Part shown: positions 10,324 to 22,620 of the stretch, one piece after another | Layout of the letters: each line of letters opens with the position of its first letter | Numbering within the stretch: the stretch's first letter is position 1 | Assembly (NCBI GenBank): GCA_964016885.1 | Contig: OZ024749.1 | Coordinates: 21,369,270-21,433,269 of the forward strand | Source: Eledone cirrhosa | Lineage: Eukaryota > Mollusca > Cephalopoda > Octopoda > Eledonidae | Length of the DNA: 64,000 nt | Direction: 5' to 3' | Made by a program: the position numbers and the translations under genes | The notes under the pieces: model-generated | What the model saw: the letters and a program-made list of their open reading frames with translations, nothing else | Database searches by the model: none | Told to the model about the DNA's origin: nothing

Positions 10324-10839
10324 AGCGTTAGGGTTAGGGTTAGGGTTAGGGTTAGGGTTAGGGTTAGGGTATAGGATTTAGGGTTTAGGTTTATGATTAC
10401 GGTTAGGGTTAGGGTTAAGGTTAGTGTTGGTGTTACGGTTAGAGTTAGGGTTAGGGTCAGGGTTATGGTTAGGGTTAGGTTTAGGGTTAGCGTTAGGGTT
10501 AGGTTTAGGGTTAGGTTTAGGGGTAGGGTTAGCGTTAATGTTAGGGTTAGGGTTAGGGTTAGGGTTAAGGTGAGGGTTGGGATTTAGGGTTATGGTTAGG
10601 TTTATCGTTAGTGTTATGTTTAGGGTTAGGATTAGAATTTAGAGTTAGGGTTAGGGTTAGGGTTAGGGTTAGGGTTAAAGTTAGGGTTAGGGTTTAGGAT
10701 TTAGCGTTTAGGGTTAGGGTTAGGGTGAGGGTTAGTGTTAGGATTAGGGATACTGTTAGTGTTACGGTTATAATCAGGATTAGGGTAGGGTTTAGGGTTA
10801 GGTTTAGGGTTAGGTTTAGGGTTAGCGTTACCGTTAGGA

Positions 10840-10922
10840 TTTTTTATATTTTTTTACTTTTTCACTTTTTAAGTTTTTCAAATCTTTTCGATTTTTTCAT
10901 TTTTTCATTTTCTCAATTTTTT
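10840..10922 (+). repeat. T-block, short
   Basis: Begins GGATTTTTTATATTTTTTTAC and exits CTCAATTTTTTAGCG followed by TTAGGGTTCGGG. Matching blocks lie at about 16007-16089 and 21174-21256. Confidence 0.82.
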
Positions 10923-11367
10923 AGCGTTAGGGTTCGGGTTAGTGTTAGCGGTGAGGTTACGGTTAGGGTTAGGGTTAGGATTAGGGTTTAGGATTTAGGG
11001 TTTAGGGTTAAGGTTAGGGTTAGTGTTAGGGTTAGTGTTAGTATTACGGTTAGAGTTAAGGTTAGGGTTGGGGTTTAGGGTTTAGGTTTTAGGGTTAGGG
11101 TTAGGTTTAGTGTTAGGGTTAGTGTTAGTGTTAGGGTTAGTGTTAGGGTTAGGGTTAAGTTTAGGGTTAGGGTTAGATTTATGGTTAGTGTTATGGTTAG
11201 GATTAGGTTTAGGGGTAGGGTTAGCGTTAATGTTAGGGTTAGGGTTATTGTTAAGGTTAGGGTTAAGTTTAGGGTTATGGTTAAGGTTAGGGTTAGGGTT
11301 AGGGTTAGTGTTAGGGTTAGGATTTAGGATTTATGGTTTAGGGTTAGGGTAAGGGTCAGTGTTAGGG

Positions 11368-11407
<40 letters not shown>

Positions 11408-11871
11408 TGTTTAGGGTTAGGGTTAGGGGTAGGGTTAGCGTTAAGGTTAGGGTTAGGGTTAGGAGTAGGATTTAGGATTAGGTTTAGGGTTAGGGTTAAG
11501 GTGAGGGTTAGCGTTTAGGGTTATGGTTAGGTTTAGCGTTAGGGTTAGGGTTAGGGTTAGGTTTAGGGTGTTTTTTTCATTTTTTCGAATTTTCAATTTT
11601 TAGATTTTTTCGATTTTTCTATTCTTAGATTTCATTTTTTAAATTTATTTCGAATTTTTCGAATTTTTCATTTTTTGAGTTTTAGATTTTTTCATTTTTT
11701 CGAATTTTTCATTTTTTTCGAAATTTCAATTTTACCATTTTTTCGATTTTTCTATTCTTAGATTTTTTTATTTTTCTTGGTTAGGGTTAAGGTTAGGGTT
11801 TAGGTTTAGGGTTTACGGTTAGGGTTAGGGTTAGGGTTAGGTTTAGTGTTAGGATTAGGTTTAGGGTTAGA

Positions 11872-11907
<36 letters not shown>

Positions 11908-12405
11908 GGTTAGGGTTAGTGTTAGTGGTAGGGTTAAGTTTAGGGTTAGGGTTATGGTTAGGGTTAGCGTTAGGATTAGGATTAGGGTTAGGGGTAGGGT
12001 TAGCGTTAATGTTAGGGTTAGGATTAGGATTAGGATTTAGGGTTAGGGTTAGGGTTAGGGTTAGCGTTAGGGTTAGGGTTAGGCTTAGGATTAGGATTTA
12101 GGGTTAGGCTTAGGGTTAGGTTTTGGGTTAGGGTTTAGGGTTAGGGTTAGTGTTAGTGTTTAGGGTTAGTGTTAGAGTTAAGGTTGGGGTTATGGTTAGG
12201 GTTATGGTTAGGGTTATGGTTAATGTTTAGGGTTTAGTATATAGGGTTAGGGTTAGGCTTAGGGTTAGGGTTAAGGTTAGGATTAGGTTTAGTATTAGGG
12301 TTAGTGTTTAGGGTTAGGATTAGGGGTAGGGTTAAGTTTAGGGTTAGGGTTAGGGTTAGGGTTAGGGTTAAGGGTTAGGGTTAGGGTTAGGATTAATGCT
12401 TAGCG

Positions 12406-12441
12406 TTAGGGTTAGGGTTAGGGTTAGGGTTAGGGTTAGGG
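12406..12441 (+). repeat. Length-variable TTAGGG array, 6 units
   Basis: Six exact units with the standard flanks; copy 1 has eight at the same place. Confidence 0.88.
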
Positions 12442-12477
12442 TTAGGTCTAGTGTTAGGGTTACGGTTTAGGGTTAGA

Positions 12478-12513
<36 letters not shown>

Positions 12514-13030
12514 GGTTAGGGTTAGGGTTAGTGTTAGTGGTAGGGTTAAGTTTAGGGTTAGGGTTATGGTTAGGGTTAGCGTTAGGATTAGGATTAGGGT
12601 TAGGGGTAGGGTTAGCGTTAATGTTAGGGTTAGGGTTAGGGTTAGGATTAGGATTAGGATTTAGGGTTAGGGTTAGGGTTAGGGTTAGCGTTAGGGTTAG
12701 GGTTAGGCTTAGGATTAGGATTTAGGGTTAGGCTTAGGGTTAGGTTTTGGGTTAGGGTTTAGGGTTAGGGTTAGTGTTAGTGTTTAGGGTTAGTGTTAGA
12801 GTTAAGGTTGGGGTTATGGTTAGGGTTATGGTTAGGGTTATGGTTAATGTTTAGGGTTTAGTATATAGGGTTAGGGTTAGGCTTAGGGTTAGGGTTAAGG
12901 TTAGGATTAGGTTTAGTATTAGGATTAGTGTTTAGGGTTAGGATTAGGGGTAGGGTTAGGATTAATGCTTAGCGTTAGGGTTAGGGTTAGGGTTAAGGGT
13001 TAGGGTTAGGGTTAGGATTAATGCTTAGCG

Positions 13031-13078
13031 TTAGGGTTAGGGTTAGGGTTAGGGTTAGGGTTAGGGTTAGGGTTAGGG
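13031..13078 (+). repeat. Length-variable TTAGGG array, 8 units
   Basis: Eight exact units with the standard flanks, matching 7864-7911. Confidence 0.88.
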
Positions 13079-14196
13079 TTAGGTCTAGTGTTAGGGTTAC
13101 GGTTTAGGGTTAGGGTTAGGGGTAGGGTTAAGTTTAGGGTTAGGGTTAGGGTTAGGGTTAGGGTTAAGGTTAGGGTTAGGGGTAGGGTTAGCGTTAAGTT
13201 TAGGGTTAGGGTTAGGGTTAGGGTTAGGATTTAGGGTTAGGGTTAGGGTTAGGATTAATGCTTAGCGTTTTGGGTTTAGGGTTAGGGTAAGGATTAGGGT
13301 TAGGGTTAGGGTTAGGTCTAGTGTTAGGGTTACGGTTTAGGGTTAGGGTTAGGGGTAGGGTTAAGTTTAGGGTTAGGGTTAGGGTTATGGTTAGCGTTAG
13401 GGTTAGGGTTAGGGTTAGGGGTAGGGTTAGCGTTAAGTTTAGGGTTAGGGTTAGGGTTAGGGTTAGGATTTAGGGTTAGGGTTATGTTTAGGGTTAAGGT
13501 TTTTTCATTTTTACGATTTTTTCAATTTTTCGATTTTTTTCGATTTTTTCATTGTTTTAATGGGTTAGGGGTATGGATAGGGTTAGTGTTTAGGGTTTAG
13601 GGTTTAGGGTTATGGTTAGGGTTAGGGTTAGGGTTAGGGTTAGGGTTAAGGTTAGTGTTGGTGGTACGGTTGAGTTAGGGTTAAGGTTAGGGTTATGGTT
13701 AGGGTTAGGGTTAGGGTTAGGTTTAGGGTTAGAGTTAGGGTTAGGGTTTAGGATTTAGCGTTTAGGGTTAGGGTTAGGGTGAGGGTTAGTGTTAGGATTA
13801 GGGATACTGTTAGTGTTACGGTTAGAATCCGGATTAGGGTAGGGTTTAGGGTTAGGTTTAGGGTTAGCTTTAGCGTTAGGATTTTTTCGTTTTTTCAAAT
13901 TTTTAATTTTTTTCGAATTTTATATTTTTTTACATTTTCACTTTTTCTCTTTTTCGATTTTTTCGATTTTTTCATTATTTCATTTTAAAATTTTTTTTCG
14001 ATTTTTTTATTTTTTCCTTGGGTTTTTCCATTTTTTCGAATTTTTCATTTTTTCATTTTTTCAATTTTTTAGCGTTAGCGTTAGTGCTTCGGGTTTAGGG
14101 TTATGGTTAGGGTCAGGTTTAGGGTTAGGTTTAGTGTTAGGGTTATGGATATGGTTAGGATTAGGGTTAAGGTTACTGTTAGTGTTACGGTTAGAG

Positions 14197-14236
<40 letters not shown>

Positions 14237-14710
14237 TGGTTAGGGTTAGGTTTAGGGTTAGGTTTACGTTAGGGTAGGGTATAGGGTTAGGTTTAGGGGT
14301 AGGGTTAGCGTTAATGTTAGGGTTAGTGTTAGGGTTAAGGTGAGGGTTAGCGTTTAGGGTTATGGTTAGGTTTAGCGTTAGGGTTAGGGTTAGGGTTAGG
14401 TTTAGGGTGTTTTTTTCATTTTTTCGAATTTTCAATTTTTCGATTTTTTCGATTTTTCTATTCTTAGATTTCATTTTTTAAATTTATTTCGAATTTTTCG
14501 AATTTTTCATTTTTTGAGTTTTAGATTTTTTCATTTTTTCGAATTTTTCATTTTTTTCGAAATTTCAATTTTACCATTTTTTCGATTTTTCTATTCTTAG
14601 ATTTTTTTTTTTTTCTTGGTTAGGGTTAAGGTTAGGGTTTAGGTTTAGGGTTTACGGTTAGGGTTAGGGTTAGGGTTAGGTTTAGTGTTAGGATTAGGTT
14701 TAGGGTTAGA

Positions 14711-14746
<36 letters not shown>

Positions 14747-16534
14747 GGTTAGGGTTAGTGTTAGTGGTAGGGTTAAGTTTAGGGTTAGGGTTATGGTTAG
14801 GGTTAGCGTTAGGATTAGGATTAGGGTTAGGGGTAGGGTTAGCGTTAATGTTAGGGTTAGGATTAGGATTAGGATTTAGGGTTAGGGTTAGGGTTAGGGT
14901 TAGGGTTAGCGTTAGGGTTAGGGTTAGGCTTAGGATTAGGATTTAGGGTTAGGCTTAGGGTTAGGTTTTGGGTTAGGGTTTAGGGTTATGGTTAGGGTTA
15001 GTGTTTAGGGTTAGTGTTAGAGTTAAGGTTGGGGTTATGGTTAGGGTTATGGTTAGGGTTATGGTTAATGTTTAGGGTTTAGTATATAGGGTTAGGGTTA
15101 GGCTTAGGGTTAGGGTTAAGGTTAGGATTAGGTTTAGTATTAGGGTTAGTGTTTAGGGTTAGGATTAGGGGTAGGGTTAAGTTTAGGGTTAGGGTTAGGG
15201 TTTGGGTTAGCGTTAGCGTTACTTTTAGGGTTAGGGTTAGGGGTAGGGTTAGCGTTAAGGTTAGGGTTAGGGTTAGGTTTAGCGGTAGGGTTAGGGTTAG
15301 GATTAGGATTTAGGGTTAGGGTTTAGTTTAGGTTTAAGCTTTTTTCATTATTTCGATTTTTTAAATTGTTCGATTGTTGCGATTCTTTCATTATTTCATT
15401 TTAAAAAATTTTTTCGATTTTTTCATTTTTTCCTTTTTGGGATTTTTCCATTTTTTCGGTTTTTTCATTTTTTTATTTTTTCAATTTTTTAGCGTTAGGG
15501 TTAGGGTTAGGGTTAGGGTTAGGGTTAGGGTTAGGGTATAGGATTTAGGGTTTAGGTTTATGATTACGGTTAGGGTTAGGGTTAAGGTTAGTGTTGGTGT
15601 TACGGTTAGAGTTAGGGTTAGGGTCAGGGTTATGGTTAGGGTTAGGTTTAGGGTTAGCGTTAGGGTTAGGTTTAGGGTTAGGTTTAGGGGTAGGGTTAGC
15701 GTTAATGTTAGGGTTAGGGTTAGGGTTAGGGTTAAGGTGAGGGTTGGGATTTAGGGTTATGGTTAGGTTTATCGTTAGTGTTATGTTTAGGGTTAGGATT
15801 AGAATTTAGAGTTAGGGTTAGGGTTAGGGTTAGGGTTAGGGTTAAAGTTAGGGTTAGGGTTTAGGATTTAGCGTTTAGGGTTAGGGTTAGGGTGAGGGTT
15901 AGTGTTAGGATTAGGGATACTGTTAGTGTTACGGTTATAATCAGGATTAGGGTAGGGTTTAGGGTTAGGTTTAGGGTTAGGTTTAGGGTTAGCGTTACCG
16001 TTAGGATTTTTTATATTTTTTTACTTTTTCACTTTTTAAGTTTTTCAAATCTTTTCGATTTTTTCATTTTTTCATTTTCTCAATTTTTTAGCGTTAGGGT
16101 TCGGGTTAGTGTTAGCGGTGAGGTTACGGTTAGGGTTAGGGTTAGGATTAGGGTTTAGGATTTAGGGTTTAGGGTTAAGGTTAGGGTTAGTGTTAGGGTT
16201 AGTGTTAGTATTACGGTTAGAGTTAAGGTTAGGGTTGGGGTTTAGGGTTTAGGTTTTAGGGTTAGGGTTAGGTTTAGTGTTAGGGTTAGTGTTAGTGTTA
16301 GGGTTAGTGTTAGGGTTAGGGTTAAGTTTAGGGTTAGGGTTAGATTTATGGTTAGTGTTATGGTTAGGATTAGGTTTAGGGGTAGGGTTAGCGTTAATGT
16401 TAGGGTTAGGGTTATTGTTAAGGTTAGGGTTAAGTTTAGGGTTATGGTTAAGGTTAGGGTTAGGGTTAGGGTTAGTGTTAGGGTTAGGATTTAGGATTTA
16501 TGGTTTAGGGTTAGGGTAAGGGTCAGTGTTAGGG

Positions 16535-16574
<40 letters not shown>

Positions 16575-17038
16575 TGTTTAGGGTTAGGGTTAGGGGTAGG
16601 GTTAGCGTTAAGGTTAGGGTTAGGGTTAGGAGTAGGATTTAGGATTAGGTTTAGGGTTAGGGTTAAGGTGAGGGTTAGCGTTTAGGGTTATGGTTAGGTT
16701 TAGCGTTAGGGTTAGGGTTAGGGTTAGGTTTAGGGTGTTTTTTTCATTTTTTCGAATTTTCAATTTTTAGATTTTTTCGATTTTTCTATTCTTAGATTTC
16801 ATTTTTTAAATTTATTTCGAATTTTTCGAATTTTTCATTTTTTGAGTTTTAGATTTTTTCATTTTTTCGAATTTTTCATTTTTTTCGAAATTTCAATTTT
16901 ACCATTTTTTCGATTTTTCTATTCTTAGATTTTTTTATTTTTCTTGGTTAGGGTTAAGGTTAGGGTTTAGGTTTAGGGTTTACGGTTAGGGTTAGGGTTA
17001 GGGTTAGGTTTAGTGTTAGGATTAGGTTTAGGGTTAGA

Positions 17039-17074
<36 letters not shown>

Positions 17075-17572
17075 GGTTAGGGTTAGTGTTAGTGGTAGGG
17101 TTAAGTTTAGGGTTAGGGTTATGGTTAGGGTTAGCGTTAGGATTAGGATTAGGGTTAGGGGTAGGGTTAGCGTTAATGTTAGGGTTAGGATTAGGATTAG
17201 GATTTAGGGTTAGGGTTAGGGTTAGGGTTAGCGTTAGGGTTAGGGTTAGGCTTAGGATTAGGATTTAGGGTTAGGCTTAGGGTTAGGTTTTGGGTTAGGG
17301 TTTAGGGTTAGGGTTAGTGTTAGTGTTTAGGGTTAGTGTTAGAGTTAAGGTTGGGGTTATGGTTAGGGTTATGGTTAGGGTTATGGTTAATGTTTAGGGT
17401 TTAGTATATAGGGTTAGGGTTAGGCTTAGGGTTAGGGTTAAGGTTAGGATTAGGTTTAGTATTAGGGTTAGTGTTTAGGGTTAGGATTAGGGGTAGGGTT
17501 AAGTTTAGGGTTAGGGTTAGGGTTAGGGTTAGGGTTAAGGGTTAGGGTTAGAGTTAGGATTAATGCTTAGCG

Positions 17573-17608
17573 TTAGGGTTAGGGTTAGGGTTAGGGTTAG
17601 GGTTAGGG
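17573..17608 (+). repeat. Length-variable TTAGGG array, 6 units
   Basis: Same as 12406-12441. Confidence 0.88.
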
Positions 17609-17644
17609 TTAGGTCTAGTGTTAGGGTTACGGTTTAGGGTTAGA

Positions 17645-17680
<36 letters not shown>

Positions 17681-18197
17681 GGTTAGGGTTAGGGTTAGTG
17701 TTAGTGGTAGGGTTAAGTTTAGGGTTAGGGTTATGGTTAGGGTTAGCGTTAGGATTAGGATTAGGGTTAGGGGTAGGGTTAGCGTTAATGTTAGGGTTAG
17801 GGTTAGGGTTAGGATTAGGATTAGGATTTAGGGTTAGGGTTAGGGTTAGGGTTAGCGTTAGGGTTAGGGTTAGGCTTAGGATTAGGATTTAGGGTTAGGC
17901 TTAGGGTTAGGTTTTGGGTTAGGGTTTAGGGTTAGGGTTAGTGTTAGTGTTTAGGGTTAGTGTTAGAGTTAAGGTTGGGGTTATGGTTAGGGTTATGGTT
18001 AGGGTTATGGTTAATGTTTAGGGTTTAGTATATAGGGTTAGGGTTAGGCTTAGGGTTAGGGTTAAGGTTAGGATTAGGTTTAGTATTAGGATTAGTGTTT
18101 AGGGTTAGGATTAGGGGTAGGGTTAGGATTAATGCTTAGCGTTAGGGTTAGGGTTAGGGTTAAGGGTTAGGGTTAGGGTTAGGATTAATGCTTAGCG

Positions 18198-18245
18198 TTA
18201 GGGTTAGGGTTAGGGTTAGGGTTAGGGTTAGGGTTAGGGTTAGGG
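18198..18245 (+). repeat. Length-variable TTAGGG array, 8 units
   Basis: Same as 13031-13078. Confidence 0.88.
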
Positions 18246-19363
18246 TTAGGTCTAGTGTTAGGGTTACGGTTTAGGGTTAGGGTTAGGGGTAGGGTTAAGT
18301 TTAGGGTTAGGGTTAGGGTTAGGGTTAGGGTTAAGGTTAGGGTTAGGGGTAGGGTTAGCGTTAAGTTTAGGGTTAGGGTTAGGGTTAGGGTTAGGATTTA
18401 GGGTTAGGGTTAGGGTTAGGATTAATGCTTAGCGTTTTGGGTTTAGGGTTAGGGTAAGGATTAGGGTTAGGGTTAGGGTTAGGTCTAGTGTTAGGGTTAC
18501 GGTTTAGGGTTAGGGTTAGGGGTAGGGTTAAGTTTAGGGTTAGGGTTAGGGTTATGGTTAGCGTTAGGGTTAGGGTTAGGGTTAGGGGTAGGGTTAGCGT
18601 TAAGTTTAGGGTTAGGGTTAGGGTTAGGGTTAGGATTTAGGGTTAGGGTTATGTTTAGGGTTAAGGTTTTTTCATTTTTACGATTTTTTCAATTTTTCGA
18701 TTTTTTTCGATTTTTTCATTGTTTTAATGGGTTAGGGGTATGGATAGGGTTAGTGTTTAGGGTTTAGGGTTTAGGGTTATGGTTAGGGTTAGGGTTAGGG
18801 TTAGGGTTAGGGTTAAGGTTAGTGTTGGTGGTACGGTTGAGTTAGGGTTAAGGTTAGGGTTATGGTTAGGGTTAGGGTTAGGGTTAGGTTTAGGGTTAGA
18901 GTTAGGGTTAGGGTTTAGGATTTAGCGTTTAGGGTTAGGGTTAGGGTGAGGGTTAGTGTTAGGATTAGGGATACTGTTAGTGTTACGGTTAGAATCCGGA
19001 TTAGGGTAGGGTTTAGGGTTAGGTTTAGGGTTAGCTTTAGCGTTAGGATTTTTTCGTTTTTTCAAATTTTTAATTTTTTTCGAATTTTATATTTTTTTAC
19101 TTTTTCACTTTTTCTCTTTTTCGATTTTTTCGATTTTTTCATTATTTCATTTTAAAATTTTTTTTCGATTTTTTTATTTTTTCCTTGGGTTTTTCCATTT
19201 TTTCGAATTTTTCATTTTTTCATTTTTTCAATTTTTTAGCGTTAGCGTTAGTGCTTCGGGTTTAGGGTTATGGTTAGGGTCAGGTTTAGGGTTAGGTTTA
19301 GTGTTAGGGTTATGGATATGGTTAGGATTAGGGTTAAGGTTACTGTTAGTGTTACGGTTAGAG

Positions 19364-19403
<40 letters not shown>

Positions 19404-19877
19404 TGGTTAGGGTTAGGTTTAGGGTTAGGTTTACGTTAGGGTAGGGTATAGGGTTAGGTTTAGGGGTAGGGTTAGCGTTAATGTTAGGGTTAGTGTTAGG
19501 GTTAAGGTGAGGGTTAGCGTTTAGGGTTATGGTTAGGTTTAGCGTTAGGGTTAGGGTTAGGGTTAGGTTTAGGGTGTTTTTTTCATTTTTTCGAATTTTC
19601 AATTTTTCGATTTTTTCGATTTTTCTATTCTTAGATTTCATTTTTTAAATTTATTTCGAATTTTTCGAATTTTTCATTTTTTGAGTTTTAGATTTTTTCA
19701 TTTTTTCGAATTTTTCATTTTTTTCGAAATTTCAATTTTACCATTTTTTCGATTTTTCTATTCTTAGATTTTTTTTTTTTTCTTGGTTAGGGTTAAGGTT
19801 AGGGTTTAGGTTTAGGGTTTACGGTTAGGGTTAGGGTTAGGGTTAGGTTTAGTGTTAGGATTAGGTTTAGGGTTAGA

Positions 19878-19913
<36 letters not shown>

Positions 19914-21701
19914 GGTTAGGGTTAGTGTTAGTGGTAGGGTTAAGTTTAGGGTTATGGTTATGGTTAGGGTTAGCGTTAGGATTAGGATTAGGGTTAGGGG
20001 TAGGATTAGCGTTAATGTTAGGGTTAGGATTAGGATTAGGATTTAGGGTTAGGGTTAGGGTTAGGGTTAGGGTTAGCGTTAGGGTTAGGGTTAGGCTTAG
20101 GATTAGGATTTAGGGTTAGGCTTAGGGTTAGGTTTTGGGTTAGGGTTTAGGGTTATGGTTAGGGTTAGTGTTTAGGGTTAGTGTTAGAGTTAAGGTTGGG
20201 GTTATGGTTAGGGTTATGGTTAGGGTTATGGTTAATGTTTAGGGTTTAGTATATAGGGTTAGGGTTAGGCTTAGGGTTAGGGTTAAGGTTAGGATTAGGT
20301 TTAGTATTAGGGTTAGTGTTTAGGGTTAGGATTAGGGGTAGGGTTAAGTTTAGGGTTAGGGTTAGGGTTTGGGTTAGCGTTAGCGTTACTTTTAGGGTTA
20401 GGGTTAGGGGTAGGGTTAGCGTTAAGGTTAGGGTTAGGGTTAGGTTTAGCGGTAGGGTTAGGGTTAGGATTAGGATTTAGGGTTAGGGTTTAGTTTAGGT
20501 TTAAGCTTTTTTCATTATTTCGATTTTTTAAATTGTTCGATTGTTGCGATTCTTTCATTATTTCATTTTAAAAAATTTTTTCGATTTTTTCATTTTTTCC
20601 TTTTTGGGATTTTTCCATTTTTTCGGTTTTTTCATTTTTTTATTTTTTCAATTTTTTAGCGTTAGGGTTAGGGTTAGGGTTAGGGTTAGGGTTAGGGTTA
20701 GGGTATAGGATTTAGGGTTTAGGTTTATGATTACGGTTAGGGTTAGGGTTAAGGTTAGTGTTGGTGTTACGGTTAGAGTTAGGGTTAGGGTCAGGGTTAT
20801 GGTTAGGGTTAGGTTTAGGGTTAGCGTTAGGGTTAGGTTTAGGGTTAGGTTTAGGGGTAGGGTTAGCGTTAATGTTAGGGTTAGGGTTAGGGTTAGGGTT
20901 AAGGTGAGGGTTGGGATTTAGGGTTATGGTTAGGTTTATCGTTAGTGTTATGTTTAGGGTTAGGATTAGAATTTAGAGTTAGGGTTAGGGTTAGGGTTAG
21001 GGTTAGGGTTAAAGTTAGGGTTAGGGTTTAGGATTTAGCGTTTAGGGTTAGGGTTAGGGTGAGGGTTAGTGTTAGGATTAGGGATACTGTTAGTGTTACG
21101 GTTATAATCAGGATTAGGGTAGGGTTTAGGGTTAGGTTTAGGGTTAGGTTTAGGGTTAGCGTTACCGTTAGGATTTTTTATATTTTTTTACTTTTTCACT
21201 TTTTAAGTTTTTCAAATCTTTTCGATTTTTTCATTTTTTCATTTTCTCAATTTTTTAGCGTTAGGGTTCGGGTTAGTGTTAGCGGTGAGGTTACGGTTAG
21301 GGTTAGGGTTAGGATTAGGGTTTAGGATTTAGGGTTTAGGGTTAAGGTTAGGGTTAGTGTTAGGGTTAGTGTTAGTATTACGGTTAGAGTTAAGGTTAGG
21401 GTTGGGGTTTAGGGTTTAGGTTTTAGGGTTAGGGTTAGGTTTAGTGTTAGGGTTAGTGTTAGTGTTAGGGTTAGTGTTAGGGTTAGGGTTAAGTTTAGGG
21501 TTAGGGTTAGATTTATGGTTAGTGTTATGGTTAGGATTAGGTTTAGGGGTAGGGTTAGCGTTAATGTTAGGGTTAGGGTTATTGTTAAGGTTAGGGTTAA
21601 GTTTAGGGTTATGGTTAAGGTTAGGGTTAGGGTTAGGGTTAGTGTTAGGGTTAGGATTTAGGATTTATGGTTTAGGGTTAGGGTAAGGGTCAGTGTTAGG
21701 G

Positions 21702-21741
<40 letters not shown>

Positions 21742-22272
21742 TGTTTAGGGTTAGGGTTAGGGGTAGGGTTAGCGTTAAGGTTAGGGTTAGGGTTTGGAGT
21801 AGGATTTAGGATTAGGTTTAGGGTTAGGGTTAAGGTTTTTCATTTTTTCGATTTTTTCAATTTTTCGATTTTTTCGATTCTTTCATTATTTAATTTTAAA
21901 ATTTTTTTTGGATTTTTTCATTTTTTTCCTTTTTGGGATTTTTCCATTTTTTCGAATTTTTCATTTTTTCATTTTTTTCAATTTTTTAGAGTTAGGGTTA
22001 GGGGTATGGATAGGGTTAGTGTTTAGGGTTTAGGGTTTAGAGTTATGGTTAGGGTTAGGGTTAGGGTTAGGATTTAGGGTTAGGGTTAGGGTTATAGTTA
22101 GGGTTAGGTTTAGGGTTAGGTTTCCGTTAGGGTAGGGTTTAGGGTTAGGTTTAGGGGTAGGGTTAGCGTTAATGTTAGGGTTAGTGTTAGGGTTAAGGTG
22201 AGGGTTAGGGTTTAGGGTTATGGTTAGGTTTAGCGTTAGGGTTAGAGTTAGGGTTAGGATTAGGTTTAGGTT

Positions 22273-22542
22273 TGTTTTTTCATTTTTTCTAATTTTCAAT
22301 TTTTCGATTTTTTCGATTTTTTCATCATTTCATTTTTTAAATTTATTTTATTTTTTCATTTTTTCATTTTTTCATTTTTTCATTTTTTCATTTTTTCATT
22401 ATTTCATTTTTTTATTTATAGATTTTTTCATTTTTTCGAATTTTTCATTTTTTTCGAAATTTTGATTTTCTCGATTTTTTCATTTTACCCTTTTTACGAA
22501 TTCTTCTATATTTTCGATTTTTTTCGATTTTTTCATTTTTCC
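22273..22542 (+). repeat. Long T-block with an embedded 8-bp array
   Basis: Enters from GGTTTAGGTTTGTTTTTTC, a diverged family-e entry, and exits through CATTTTTCCGGGTTAGGG, with no TTTTTTAGCG. The 22351-22398 core is a simple array. Confidence 0.75.
22351..22398 (+). repeat. Perfect TTTTTTCA array, 6 units
   Basis: Six exact 8-bp TTTTTTCA units. This is the cleanest example of the basic T-block period. Elsewhere 8-bp TTTTTTCA and 9-bp TTTTTTCGA words alternate. Confidence 0.9.
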
Positions 22543-22620
22543 GGGTTAGGGTTAGGGTTAGAGTTTACGGTTAGGGTTTACGGTTAGGGTTAGGGTTAGG
22601 ATTTAGAGTTAGGGTTAGTG

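Larger units (their letters stand above)
6324..11502 (+). repeat. 5.17 kb tandem unit, copy 1 (5179 bp)
   Basis: First of three head-to-tail copies. The junction string GGGTTAAGGT|GAGGG falls at 6323/6324, 11502/11503 and 16669/16670. The 12 bp excess over copies 2 and 3 is two extra TTAGGG hexamers in the array at 7227-7274. T-blocks lie at 6391-6599, 8332-8395, 8714-8903, 9242-9450, 10172-10323 and 10840-10922, with variant TTAGGG between them. There is no gene in it. It contains older internal repeats (6681-7155 against 7299-7791; the c-like plus e block pair also seen at 3273-4010). Confidence 0.93.
11503..16669 (+). repeat. 5.17 kb tandem unit, copy 2 (5167 bp)
   Basis: Second head-to-tail copy, colinear with copy 3 at a constant 5167 bp offset at every landmark checked. 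T-blocks lie at about 11571-11779, 13499-13562, 13881-14070, 14409-14617, 15339-15490 and 16007-16089. At 12924 it has A where copy 1 has G at 7757, a change shared with copy 3, so copies 2 and 3 are the most recent pair. Confidence 0.93.
16670..21836 (+). repeat. 5.17 kb tandem unit, copy 3 (5167 bp)
   Basis: Third copy, ending at TTAAGGT at 21836, where the sequence leaves the unit and enters a T-block instead of GAGGGTTAGCG. Differences from copy 2 that I saw are 17552 (A for G), 19101 (T for A), 19955 (T for G), 20005 (A for G) and 21795 (T for A). That is about one change per kilobase and no indel, so the duplication is recent or has been homogenised. Confidence 0.93.
21837..22600 (+). 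repeat. Divergent tail after the triplication
   Basis: A T-block at 21837-21988 (family c, with TTTTTGGGATTTTTCC) replaces the expected unit start and ends TTTTTTAGAGTTA instead of TTTTTTAGCGTTA. The G-module at about 22020-22270 is a diverged copy of the one between the c-like and e blocks of the 5.17 kb unit, and it leads into a long T-block at 22273. No gene is present. Confidence 0.75.

Noticed and set aside
6324..21836. Pure assembly artefact as the explanation for the triplication
   Set aside because: Not fully excluded, but the copies carry distinct substitutions (17552, 19101, 19955, 20005, 21795) and a two-hexamer length difference, which simple sequence re-use by an assembler would not create.
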